Part shown: positions 28,073 to 36,256 of the stretch, piece by piece | Position numbering within the stretch: the first letter of the stretch is position 1 | Layout: each line of letters opens with the position of its first letter | Origin: Sutcliffiella halmapala | Lineage (GTDB): Bacteria; Bacillota; Bacilli; Bacillales; Bacillaceae_I | Assembly (NCBI RefSeq): GCF_002019665.1 | Contig: NZ_KV917375.1 | Location: forward strand, 4,477,445 to 4,541,444 | Length of the DNA: 64,000 bases | Reading direction: 5' to 3' | Translations under genes and position numbers: made by a program | The notes under the pieces: generated by a model | Told to the model about the DNA's origin: nothing | What the model saw: the letters and a program-made list of their open reading frames with translations, nothing else | Database searches by the model: none

Positions 28073-28589
28073 GAAACTACTACTCCTTTTATCACCAATC
28101 CTAATTCTTGTGGTTGCTCTCTTATTCATTCTTTTTTTCAAACAAGATTCTACACTCGCTTCCGAGGAAGAAATTGTAGGAATTGTTCAAACGCACTATA
28201 CAACTAGTGAGATTCAATCTATTTCACAACAAAACACTGAATATACGGTTGTTGTTCAACATAATTTTGGAGAGTATCAACTAATAATTGATGGAGAATC
28301 TCGTGAAATAATCTCACTTAAACAAATAAGTTCTAACACCGAAGATGGTTCTACTACAGGAGAACCAAGGGAAGAACCCGAACAAGAATCGGCACCTAGT
28401 ATGTTAACGGAACTACAAGCGATTGAGATTGCCCTTCAAGAGGTTTCCGGTACATTAGATGATATTGAATTGGAAGAAGAAAATGGGATAAAAGTATATG
28501 AGGTAGAGATTAATGTGGATGATGAGACAGAGGCTTTGGTTATTATTAATGCGTATACAGGGAAGATACTCTCTGTCACATTAGATTGA
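28062..28589 (+). CDS. Membrane-anchored PepSY-domain protein (YkoI-like)
   Basis: A 175-residue protein with an N-terminal anchor (LLLLLSPILILVVALLFILFF). A first region (~35-90) resembles a degenerate PepSY unit (EYTVVVQHNFGEYQLIIDG). A Glu/Pro/Ser linker follows, then a clear PepSY domain at about 115-175 (LTELQAIEIALQEVSGTLDD, ending TGKILSVTL). PepSY domains are often found in inhibitors or modulators of secreted enzymes and next to sensor kinases. It overlaps the kinase by 11 bases, indicating coupled translation and a common role. Confidence 0.85.
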   Translation: MKRKKLLLLLSPILILVVALLFILFFKQDSTLASEEEIVGIVQTHYTTSEIQSISQQNTEYTVVVQHNFGEYQLIIDGESREIISLKQISSNTEDGSTTGEPREEPEQESAPSMLTELQAIEIALQEVSGTLDDIELEEENGIKVYEVEINVDDETEALVIINAYTGKILSVTLD

Positions 28590-28697
28590 TCCTTACATTA
28601 AAATTTTTTAATGTTTTACTCCTTTTCTATTAATGTTGAGCACTTATGATGAATGTGTAGCAAAGATAAGTGAAACAAATTAAAGGAGGAAACAATC

Positions 28698-29288
28698 ATG
28701 AAACTATTCACAGCAGTATTGGCAGGCGCCGTATTAATCGGTGGCGTAAGTGTTGGAGCGGAAGCATTAAAAAAGAACGACCCAGAAAAGAATTTACAAC
28801 AGGTTCAAAATATAGAACCACCTTCAGATGAGGCGAATACAGGAATTACTTTATCAGAAGCAGCTGACATCGCATTGGGGAAGGTAGAAAACGGAGTGGT
28901 TACAGATGCTGAAAAAGACCGTGAAAATGGACGATTAGTTTTTGAAATTGAAGTAAAAGATGACGAATTCGAATATGACTTTAAAATTGATCAACAAAAC
29001 GGCGACATTATAAAAGAAAAGAAAAAAGCTAGAAAAGGAAAAAAATATCGTAATGACACTTCTTTATCCCCTAGCAATGAAGCATTGATTTCTATTGCCA
29101 AAGCGAAAGATGTAGCCTTAAAAGAAGTACAGGGTATAGTCGACGATATTGAGTTGGAAAGAGAAAATGGAGCTTATGTATACGAAGTAGAAATCGAACC
29201 AGAAAATCAGGGAACTGACGATGATGATGTAACAGTATACGTGGATGCAGTTACTGGGAAAGTGTTGTATGTAGAGTGGGATGATTAA
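28698..29288 (+). CDS. Secreted protein with two PepSY domains (YkoJ-like)
   Basis: A 196-residue exported protein. Residues 1-23 are a signal peptide (LFTAVLAGAVLIGGVSVGAEA). PepSY 1 spans about 50-115 (ITLSEAADIALGKVENGVV, FKIDQQNGDII) and PepSY 2 about 130-195 (ISIAKAKDVALKEVQGIVDD, VDAVTGKVLYVEW). AAAGGAGG precedes the ATG. The second domain closely matches that of the preceding gene (VDDIELERENG versus LDDIELEEENG), showing duplication. A 108-base gap separates it from the operon, so it may also have its own promoter. Confidence 0.87.
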   Translation: MKLFTAVLAGAVLIGGVSVGAEALKKNDPEKNLQQVQNIEPPSDEANTGITLSEAADIALGKVENGVVTDAEKDRENGRLVFEIEVKDDEFEYDFKIDQQNGDIIKEKKKARKGKKYRNDTSLSPSNEALISIAKAKDVALKEVQGIVDDIELERENGAYVYEVEIEPENQGTDDDDVTVYVDAVTGKVLYVEWDD

Positions 29289-29298
29289 TAACATGAAG

Positions 29299-29332
29299 AA
29301 AGCGAAGGGAATTGACTCCTTCGCTTTTTTCA
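29299..29332 (+). terminator. Terminator after the PepSY genes
   Basis: A perfect 10-base stem AAAGCGAAGG / CCTTCGCTTT, 9-base loop and T-run. Confidence 0.9.
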
Positions 29333-29434
29333 TGAGAAATTTTCATGATTAGATTCATTTTTAACGGGTATTTGTTTAAGGGTATACGTTAGGGTTAGGG
29401 TGAACAAACCCACTTAAAAGGAGAGAAAAGTATT

Positions 29435-30850
29435 TTGAGTATGTCTCCAGAAGTTATCGGATTCAGTCTAATAATTTTAGGTGTTCTTTTAATAATAGGG
29501 AAATGGCTACGCGTCTCTCTTCCATTTCTGCAAAAACTCTTTGTTCCAAGCTCTATTATGGCTGGCCTACTTGGACTTTTTTTAGGTCCAGAAATACTTG
29601 GGAAGTTAGGTGTAGAACTATTTGATACTGGAGGCTTATTTCCAGAAAGTATGTTGGAAGTTTGGGAGGAGCTTCCTGGGTTACTCATCAGTGTTATTTT
29701 TGCTTCCTTTTTTATTAGTAAGACCATTCCCTCTCTAAAAAAAATGTGGCAAGTCTCTGGACCACAAATAGCGTTTTCCCATTTTATTTCATGGGGACAA
29801 TATGTGGTTGGAATTTCTTTAGCCCTCTTTGTCCTCACTCCGTTTTTCGACCTTAACCCAGCGGCAGGAGCCTTGCTTGAAATTAGCTTTATTGGAGGAC
29901 ATGGAACGGCAGCCGGTTTATCAGGAACCTTTTCAAGTGTAGACTTTGAAGAAGGAAAAGATTTGGCAGTAGGACTAGCTACTGTTGGAGTTTTGACAGG
30001 AGTTCTATTTGGAATATTCCTTGTTAACTGGGGAGCACGGAATGGAAAAACAGAGATTTTATCCAGTCCAAATGATATATCCGAAGAGCAGTTAAAAGGA
30101 ATCATCTCCGAAGAAAACCAACAAGATGAGCCAGTAGGTCAAAAGACAACCCGCTCAGAATTTATCGAGACATTCACTGTGCACTTTGCATACATAGGAG
30201 TGGCAATTGGAATAGGGTACGTCCTATTAGAAGGCTTGATTTATCTAGAAGAAGCTCTTTGGAGTGATACCCTTGAATTATTTACCCACTTACCATTATT
30301 CCCTCTAGCAATGGTCGGCGCAATTATTGTGCAACTCTTTATGAGTAAATGTGTGAAGCATAATATTCTGGATACTGGAATTGTTAATAGAATTCAAGGA
30401 TTTTCCCTTGATATTCTCATAGCTTCTGCAATCGCTACCCTTTCTCTTACTGTTATTGGTGAGTACTGGCTTCCATTCTTACTTATGTCCGTTGTCGCAA
30501 TCTCTTGGAATATGCTTGCCTTCTTTTTTATCGCCCCTCGAATCATGCCCGATTATTGGTTTGAGCGAGGTGTTGGAGATCTAGGGCAAGCAATGGGAAT
30601 GAGTGCGGCTGGAATGATGTTGATCAATTTAGCAGACCCTAATGCGGAAACTCCCGCTAAGAAAGGTTTTAGTTATAAACAGTTATTTCTCGACTTAATT
30701 GTAGGTGGAGGAATAGTAACCGCTGCTTCCGTCCCTTTAATTATCGCCCTCGGTTCGGTGCCAACCCTCATTATTGCTAGCGTTGTTATGACTGGATGGT
30801 TGCTATTAGGACTCTTTCACTTTGGTGGAAATAAGAAGAAAAACAACTAG
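29435..30850 (+). CDS. Sodium/glutamate symporter (GltS) family carrier
   Basis: A 471-residue polytopic protein with about 10-12 membrane helices in two halves, split by a hydrophilic loop at about residues 195-250. The motif LEISFIGGHGTAAGLSGTF and the second-half GVGDLGQAMGMSAAGMMLI are family re-entrant loops with Gly-rich signatures. The start is TTG at 29435: AAAGGAGAG lies 9 bases before it, against 15 bases for the ATG two codons later. Family members import glutamate with Na+; the exact substrate is not certain. Its stop codon lies within a terminator hairpin. Confidence 0.85.
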   Translation: MSMSPEVIGFSLIILGVLLIIGKWLRVSLPFLQKLFVPSSIMAGLLGLFLGPEILGKLGVELFDTGGLFPESMLEVWEELPGLLISVIFASFFISKTIPSLKKMWQVSGPQIAFSHFISWGQYVVGISLALFVLTPFFDLNPAAGALLEISFIGGHGTAAGLSGTFSSVDFEEGKDLAVGLATVGVLTGVLFGIFLVNWGARNGKTEILSSPNDISEEQLKGIISEENQQDEPVGQKTTRSEFIETFTVHFAYIGVAIGIGYVLLEGLIYLEEALWSDTLELFTHLPLFPLAMVGAIIVQLFMSKCVKHNILDTGIVNRIQGFSLDILIASAIATLSLTVIGEYWLPFLLMSVVAISWNMLAFFFIAPRIMPDYWFERGVGDLGQAMGMSAAGMMLINLADPNAETPAKKGFSYKQLFLDLIVGGGIVTAASVPLIIALGSVPTLIIASVVMTGWLLLGLFHFGGNKKKNN

Positions 30851-30889
30851 GTAGTAGCTTGGGGAATCTGAGCTTCTACCTAGTTGTTT
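30841..30889. terminator. Terminator between the GltS-type gene and cydC
   Basis: 19-base arms with one mismatch (AAACAACTAGGTAGTAGCT against the complement), 11-base loop, A-rich and T-rich flanks; it includes the GltS-type stop codon. It can serve both converging units. Confidence 0.85.
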
Positions 30890-30943
30890 ATAGCAATACT
30901 TCTCTTTATTCAAGAGGTCACCGTTTATTCGGCAATCCCTCCA

Positions 30944-32656
30944 TTACATAAATACACTCTTCTCAATTTGCTTCATTTCATAAAAATAGCCTTTTTGCGC
31001 CATGAGCATCTCAAAAGTTCCTACTTCCACGACTTTCCCTTGCTCCATTACAATAATCTGATCCATTTTTTCCAAGCCAGTTAATCGATGGCTTACTAAG
31101 ACGAGGGTATCATTCTTTGCTTGTTCCAATAGGTGCTGAAATATCACTTGTTCGGTTAAGGCGTCAACTGAGGATGTTGGTTCATCGAGTAACCACAAGC
31201 GACCACCTTTCAACATCGCACGCGCAATCGCCAAACGCTGCTTTTCTCCTCCTGAGAGATTCTCGCCTTTTTCTTGAACGGTATTATCTAATGACAAATA
31301 GTCTAGTCTTACTTTTGCAAGCATCTCTTGCAATTCGGAGTCCAGTAAATCCTCCCTAGCAAGCAAGAGGTTATCCCTAATCGTGCCATAGAAAAAGTGA
31401 TTTTCCTGTAGAACTACGTTGGTCTTTTTCCATAAATCCTCTTGTGAAACTACTGTAATCGGTGTCCCACTCACCTGAATGGAACCTTTGTCGGCTGAAC
31501 GTATTTTTAATATCAGCTGCAACAATGTTGATTTTCCAGAACCACTTGGGCCAACAATCGCTGTTTTGGTTCCCAAAGATAAATTTAAGCTGACATGATC
31601 AAGTGCAACTCTAGATTCTCCTGGGAAAGTAAAGCTTACCCTTTCAAACTCTACTGATAAAGAACAATCATCAGGCAATTCCACAACCGTCTCTTGCTGA
31701 ACTGGTTCATCCTTTACCACAGAATAGAGCCGTGTAGCTGCTCTCCTACTATCCTCCAAGTGACTGGGGAGAACGGCCATCGGAGTCGCATTTTCAAAAA
31801 CGGTCAAGGAGATCATTACGAGCATCGCAAGGAACAAACCATTCAATTCACCATCTGCTACTAAATAGGCTCCAAGTCCAAGTACCAGCCAAGATATAAC
31901 GAGCGTCACGAACGTATTCACGGACTGATTAAACATTGCCTGGCTGCCTTCTCTTTCTTGCTCTTTCAAATAGGCGTCAGCAGCTTGTGTTAAATACTCC
32001 TCTTTGTCCGCCAGCTTTTGATAGATTTTTAAATCTCGAAAGCCATATAAAAGCTCTGTCACTTCTGTTGATAGCTCGCCACGCTCGTCTCTCACTCTAC
32101 TTTGTAACTTGCGTTGACTCCATGCAAATAACGCTGGAACTACAAATCCTGTTAATAAAAGACCGACAAATATAACGAGTGCGATATAAACAGCATAGAA
32201 TGATAGGAAGAAAATCGTGCTTAGAAAGACAAGGACAAGCACAATCGGTGGGTAGACGACACGTAAAAAGAAGTTTTGTAAACTCTCTACATCTCCAACA
32301 ATTCTCGCTAACAGATCGCCACTACGGTATTGTTGAAAAATTCTAGGTGCCAATGGCTCTAGCTTTTCAAAAAATGATACACGTAAGTTGCTCAAAATAG
32401 TAAAGGTAGCTCGGTGCGAGAAATATCTCTCCCCATAACGGCTTAGTGCTCTAGCAAACCCAAACAGTTTCAAAAGGGCTATCATCACAGTAAGTGCATA
32501 AATAGGTGGTTCAAGTGCAGCCTTTGAGATTAAGTACCCACTCGAAGCAAATAGTCCCACCGCCGCTATTCCTGCCGTGAAACCCAGGAGAATGGAGTAT
32601 AAAATGTCCTTTTTTTCCTTCATCATTAGCTTTAGTACGGTTGCTAAATCCTTCAT
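30944..32656 (-). CDS. cydC: Thiol reductant ABC exporter subunit CydC
   Basis: A 570-residue fused permease-ATPase. Six membrane helices occupy ~15-310. The ATPase has GPSGSGKSTLLQL, LSGGEKQR and WLLDEPTSSVD. With CydD it forms a heterodimer that moves cysteine/glutathione or haem-related compounds across the membrane and is needed to assemble cytochrome bd oxidase. The ATG follows AAGGAGGTGGAGC and overlaps the cydD stop by 4 bases. The cydAB oxidase genes usual upstream in B. subtilis are not in this window. Confidence 0.92.
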   Translation of the reverse strand: MKDLATVLKLMMKEKKDILYSILLGFTAGIAAVGLFASSGYLISKAALEPPIYALTVMIALLKLFGFARALSRYGERYFSHRATFTILSNLRVSFFEKLEPLAPRIFQQYRSGDLLARIVGDVESLQNFFLRVVYPPIVLVLVFLSTIFFLSFYAVYIALVIFVGLLLTGFVVPALFAWSQRKLQSRVRDERGELSTEVTELLYGFRDLKIYQKLADKEEYLTQAADAYLKEQEREGSQAMFNQSVNTFVTLVISWLVLGLGAYLVADGELNGLFLAMLVMISLTVFENATPMAVLPSHLEDSRRAATRLYSVVKDEPVQQETVVELPDDCSLSVEFERVSFTFPGESRVALDHVSLNLSLGTKTAIVGPSGSGKSTLLQLILKIRSADKGSIQVSGTPITVVSQEDLWKKTNVVLQENHFFYGTIRDNLLLAREDLLDSELQEMLAKVRLDYLSLDNTVQEKGENLSGGEKQRLAIARAMLKGGRLWLLDEPTSSVDALTEQVIFQHLLEQAKNDTLVLVSHRLTGLEKMDQIIVMEQGKVVEVGTFEMLMAQKGYFYEMKQIEKSVFM

Positions 32657-34386
32657 TGCGCTCCACCTCCTTGCTGAACAGAAACCATCTCTCGATATTC
32701 TGGAACAGAAGCTTGAAGCTCCTCATGAGATCCTTGTGCTAAAAGCTTGCCATTTTCTAAAAGGAGAATGCTGTCTGCCTTCTTAATGGTGTGTAAACGA
32801 TGTGCAACGGTAATCACTGTTGATGATTTCGCCAATTCTTTAATAGAAGCTTGAAGGATCCGCTCCGTTTGGAGATCTAGTCCCGTTGTCGGCTCATCAA
32901 AAAGAATAACAGTCGGCTTCTTCAAAAATGCTCTTGCCAACGCAATTCGTTGCTTTTCTCCTCCTGAAAGTCCTCTTCCTGCTTCTCCAATTTTCGTATC
33001 AAAGCCCTTTTCAAGTGACGCAATTAGTGGCAGAATACCAGCTTTATCTGCTGCCACCTCAATTTCCTTTCGTGTGGCATTAGCCTTTCCTCCAATTGAA
33101 ATATTGTCTGCAATCGTTCCTGAAAAGAGATAGGGATTTTGAGAAATATAGCTCAACTGATCAAACCAGTCTTTCTCTTTATAGGTCAACTGCAACTGGC
33201 CATCCACGAGCACTTCTCCTTCTGTCGGCTTAGCTAATCCCGCAATTATATTGAGCAACGTCGATTTACCTGCCCCACTTCGACCTACAATCGCGATTTG
33301 ATGATAGGACGGAATCTTTGTATCGATGTTCTTTAACGAAAAACTGTTTTCATCATAATGAAAGCCAACATTCTTAAGATTGATGACAGGAGGTGTAGCA
33401 CCATTTTCTAATTGCTCTTTTCCCCATTCAAGCGGTTCTTCCTCAGTTGCTAGTTCATCCGTCACTTTTTTCGCTGCCCCCATACTTCCACGGCCTGTGT
33501 GGAAGGCACTCCCTAATTCTTTCAAGTACAAATAAAACTCAGGAGCCAAAACTAAAACGAAAAACGCCGGAAAGAATGTGACATTCTTAAAGACTACCAG
33601 TTGTAGGCCTACCTCCAATGCAATGAGTCCAATCGCAAGCATCGAGATGAACTCGAGCATTAACGATGAAAGAAAGGCAATTTTCAACACGTCCATTGTG
33701 GCATCACGAAAAGATAAACTACTATGTTGAATGGCTTGTTTTTGTTGCGCTGAACGACCGAACAATTTTAGTGTTGTTAATCCTTGAAGGGTATCAAGGA
33801 ACTTCCCTGAAAAAGCTGCAAGCTTATCCATTTGTTCTTCAGATTTTTTCTTTGTCTTTAATCCCACTACAATCATGAAAATCGGAATGAAAGGTGCGGT
33901 AACTAAGATGATTAAGCCTGAATTAACATGCTGACTAAATATTGCAATCAAAATTATTATTGGAATTATAGAAGATTGGATCATTTGTGGAATATAGCGA
34001 CTGAAATACGGATCGATTTCATCCACGGCATCCATCATGACACTGACCTTTTGTCCTGATTGCCCCTTCAATGAAGCTTGAATAGGACTTTTGGAAAATT
34101 TATTTAATAGCGCCCTTCGGAAGTCACGCTTTACTCTTGTTGCCATCTTCACTCCTGCTACCCCATTCAGATAGGTAAGCAACGCTCTTGCAGCAAGAAC
34201 GAGAATAAGGCCACCTAAAAACGGGATAAGCTCTTGAAATGAGTGCCCTCGTAAAAATACGCGGTCCACAATCGTCACAAAGAAGTAAGCCTGCCCGATG
34301 ACTGTTATTCCAGTCAAAATAGCAAGGATGATAAGGGTGATCCTTGTACCTCTATGTGCTTTTGCTATCTCTTTCAGATCCTTCAT
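32653..34386 (-). CDS. cydD: Thiol reductant ABC exporter subunit CydD
   Basis: A 577-residue fused permease-ATPase, the partner of CydC. The membrane half carries GVAGVKMATRVKRDFRRALL and APEFYLYLKELGSAFHTG, a typical CydD segment. The ATPase has GRSGAGKSTLLNI, LSGGEKQR and ILFDEPTTGLD. It starts the two-gene operon; a Rex-like operator lies 63 bases upstream, which would link expression to NADH/NAD+ and low oxygen as for B. subtilis cydABCD. Confidence 0.92.
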   Translation of the reverse strand: MKDLKEIAKAHRGTRITLIILAILTGITVIGQAYFFVTIVDRVFLRGHSFQELIPFLGGLILVLAARALLTYLNGVAGVKMATRVKRDFRRALLNKFSKSPIQASLKGQSGQKVSVMMDAVDEIDPYFSRYIPQMIQSSIIPIIILIAIFSQHVNSGLIILVTAPFIPIFMIVVGLKTKKKSEEQMDKLAAFSGKFLDTLQGLTTLKLFGRSAQQKQAIQHSSLSFRDATMDVLKIAFLSSLMLEFISMLAIGLIALEVGLQLVVFKNVTFFPAFFVLVLAPEFYLYLKELGSAFHTGRGSMGAAKKVTDELATEEEPLEWGKEQLENGATPPVINLKNVGFHYDENSFSLKNIDTKIPSYHQIAIVGRSGAGKSTLLNIIAGLAKPTEGEVLVDGQLQLTYKEKDWFDQLSYISQNPYLFSGTIADNISIGGKANATRKEIEVAADKAGILPLIASLEKGFDTKIGEAGRGLSGGEKQRIALARAFLKKPTVILFDEPTTGLDLQTERILQASIKELAKSSTVITVAHRLHTIKKADSILLLENGKLLAQGSHEELQASVPEYREMVSVQQGGGAQ

Positions 34387-34448
34387 ACACTCCCTCTTCT
34401 CTACTTCAAGTTAGGTTTACTTATTTATGCAAAACGGAATTCATTAGT

Positions 34449-34466
34449 TCGTGAATCATTTCACAT
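34449..34466 (-). promoter_or_regulatory. Rex-like operator upstream of cydDC
   Basis: TCGTGAA-TCAT-TTCACAT differs from the Rex consensus TTGTGAA-N4-TTCACAA at one base in each arm. Its position just before cydD fits known Rex control of cyd genes. Confidence 0.6.
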
Positions 34467-34604
34467 AGTTATTCTATTATAAATCAAAAATAAGCAAAAT
34501 GTTTACTTGGAGATTGACCTTTTCATGACAATTATGTTCCCCGATTACAGAGGAGTTAATCTTTGAAGAGGTTTACTGTTTTCTTAATAGGCTCTGTTTA
34601 AAGA

Positions 34605-34760
34605 AGCGTGTTGATTTTCAGGTCCCTAGCTGTCGATTGGAGCACAAGGCGAAGACCCCTGGTTAGAGATAGCGTTTTGTGGAGATCCCCCGAGGAGGCT
34701 TTCGTAAGCCCCGCGGAAAGCGAAGCCTAGTGCGGAAATCAACAGCGGTGCTGAACAGTG
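34605..34760 (+). repeat. Dispersed GC-rich intergenic repeat, copy C (shortened)
   Basis: Contains TAGCGTTTTGTGGAGATCCC, CCGAGGAGGCTTTCGTAAGC, CCCGCGGAAAGCGAAGCC and the end GGAAATCAACAGCGGTGCTG. The core matches copy B (TAGCGTTTTGTGGAGACCCC); the left end is diverged. Confidence 0.75.
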
Positions 34761-34830
34761 ACTCTTATTAAAAAAACAATTCTAAATTTACCTACTCCTC
34801 GCATAAATTAAAACAATTCAGAAAAAAACA

Positions 34831-34859
34831 TTGCATTTCACAGACGTCTGTTGTAAATT
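34831..34859 (+). promoter_or_regulatory. Promoter of the methionine operon
   Basis: TTGCAT, 17-base spacer, TAAATT, with a TG extension before the -10. It lies 43 bases upstream of the S-box, so the whole riboswitch would be in the leader. Confidence 0.6.
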
Positions 34860-34901
34860 AGTTAAATAATCAAATGATCTGATAATTTAATAGCGAACTT
34901 T

Positions 34902-35076
34902 CTTATCCAGAGAGGTCGAGGGAAATGGCCCGAAGACACCTCAGCAACCAGCAGCGTCACATTTGACGACTGAAAAGGTGCTAATTCCAGCAAGTTGTTT
35001 CATCAACTTGCGCAGATGAGAAGAATGAACTTTTCTAAAAAAGTCTTCTTCTTACAGAAGGCTTTTTATTTTTTCT
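34902..35076 (+). ncRNA. SAM-I riboswitch (S-box leader) of the metI operon
   Basis: The S-box hallmarks are in order: CTTATCCAGAGAGGTCGAGG, TGGCCCGAAGACACC, TCAGCAACC, and the P4/P1 closing strands with CGCAGATGAGAAGAATG. They are followed by a terminator stem AAAGTCTTCT / AGAAGGCTTT with a T-run (35040-35076). When S-adenosylmethionine is abundant, the terminator forms and shuts off metI-metC-yitJ-metH. The leader ends 55 bases before metI. Confidence 0.95.
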
Positions 35077-35131
35077 AAAAGGTCCCTCCTCTCTGGGTAC
35101 TAGTCACATAAAAATAGAGGAGGCTTTTTAT

Positions 35132-36256
35132 ATGTACAAAACAGAAACAAAGCTTGCGCAAATTGGAAATCGAAGTGAAACCACTACAGGAACGGTAAAT
35201 CCACCCGTTTATTTCTCTACCGCATACAGACACGAAGGTATTGGTCAATCCACTGGCTATGATTACACGCGAACAGGGAACCCAACTCGCCATATTTTAG
35301 AGCGTGCGATTGCCGATTTAGAAAATGGCGAGCAAGGATTTGCCTGCAGTTCTGGCATGGCCGCAATTTTAACCGTTCTCTCCCTCTTTCAATCCGGTGA
35401 CGAGTTAATCGTTTGCAAGGATCTATATGGTGGCACTTACCGTTTGTTTGAGGAAGGGTATAAAAAATGGGGTCTGTGTTGTAAATACGTGGATACAAGT
35501 GACCTTGCAAGCATTGAACGTGCCATCACTCCACAAACAAAAGCTATTTTTGTAGAAACCCCTACAAATCCTCTTATGGTAGAAACAGATCTATCGTCCG
35601 TATCAACCTTAGCAAAGAAACATGGGCTTTTACTGATCTGCGACAATACATTCTATACTCCTATACTCTTAAAACCTATCAAGCTAGGCGCTGATATTGT
35701 AGTGCATAGTGCCACCAAATACTTAGGTGGGCATAACGATGTTTTAGCTGGCCTTATTGTAGCAAATGGGAAAGAACTTTGTGAGTCTCTTGCCCTCTAT
35801 CATAATGCAGCTGGGGCAGTTCTTAGTCCTTTTGATTCTTGGCTACTTATTCGCGGAATGAAAACTCTAGCACTTCGTATGGAAAGACACGAAAAAAACG
35901 CAAAAATCCTAGCAGACTATTTATCCAATCATAAGGCTGTCACTGATGTCCTATACCCTGGTAAAGGTGGTATGCTTTCCTTTCGCATTCAGGACGAGGC
36001 TTGGGTTAATCCCTTTCTCCAAAACCTTTCCCTTGTTACCTTTGCGGAAAGCTTAGGCGGCCTAGAAAGCTTTATTACGTATCCTGCAACGCAAACACAT
36101 GCAGATATTCCGGAAGAAATTCGTTTACGTACTGGAGTTTGTAATCGACTATTGCGTTTTTCGGTCGGAATTGAAGATACTAATGACCTTATTCAAGATC
36201 TGGAGGCTGCATTTACCGCTGCCGCTACTTCCCACAATAAGGAGGTGCTAGCGTGA
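35132..36256 (+). CDS. metI: MetI: cystathionine gamma-synthase / O-acetylhomoserine thiolyase
   Basis: A 374-residue PLP enzyme of the Cys/Met metabolism family. It joins activated homoserine with cysteine or sulfide. The PLP lysine lies in VVHSATKYLGGHND, with ACSSGMAAILTVL, YGGTYRLF and ETPTNPLM also typical. It is the first gene behind the S-box; GAGGAGG precedes the ATG. Its last 4 bases overlap metC. B. subtilis MetI has the same size and position. Confidence 0.93.
   Translation: MYKTETKLAQIGNRSETTTGTVNPPVYFSTAYRHEGIGQSTGYDYTRTGNPTRHILERAIADLENGEQGFACSSGMAAILTVLSLFQSGDELIVCKDLYGGTYRLFEEGYKKWGLCCKYVDTSDLASIERAITPQTKAIFVETPTNPLMVETDLSSVSTLAKKHGLLLICDNTFYTPILLKPIKLGADIVVHSATKYLGGHNDVLAGLIVANGKELCESLALYHNAAGAVLSPFDSWLLIRGMKTLALRMERHEKNAKILADYLSNHKAVTDVLYPGKGGMLSFRIQDEAWVNPFLQNLSLVTFAESLGGLESFITYPATQTHADIPEEIRLRTGVCNRLLRFSVGIEDTNDLIQDLEAAFTAAATSHNKEVLA

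Noticed and set aside
29389-29400. TTAGGGTTAGGG, telomere-like dimer
   Set aside because: Only two units; chance occurrence in a bacterial intergenic region.
29395-30105. 236-codon minus-strand open frame
   Set aside because: It is antisense to the GltS-type gene and has a Pro/Ser/Lys-rich shadow composition.
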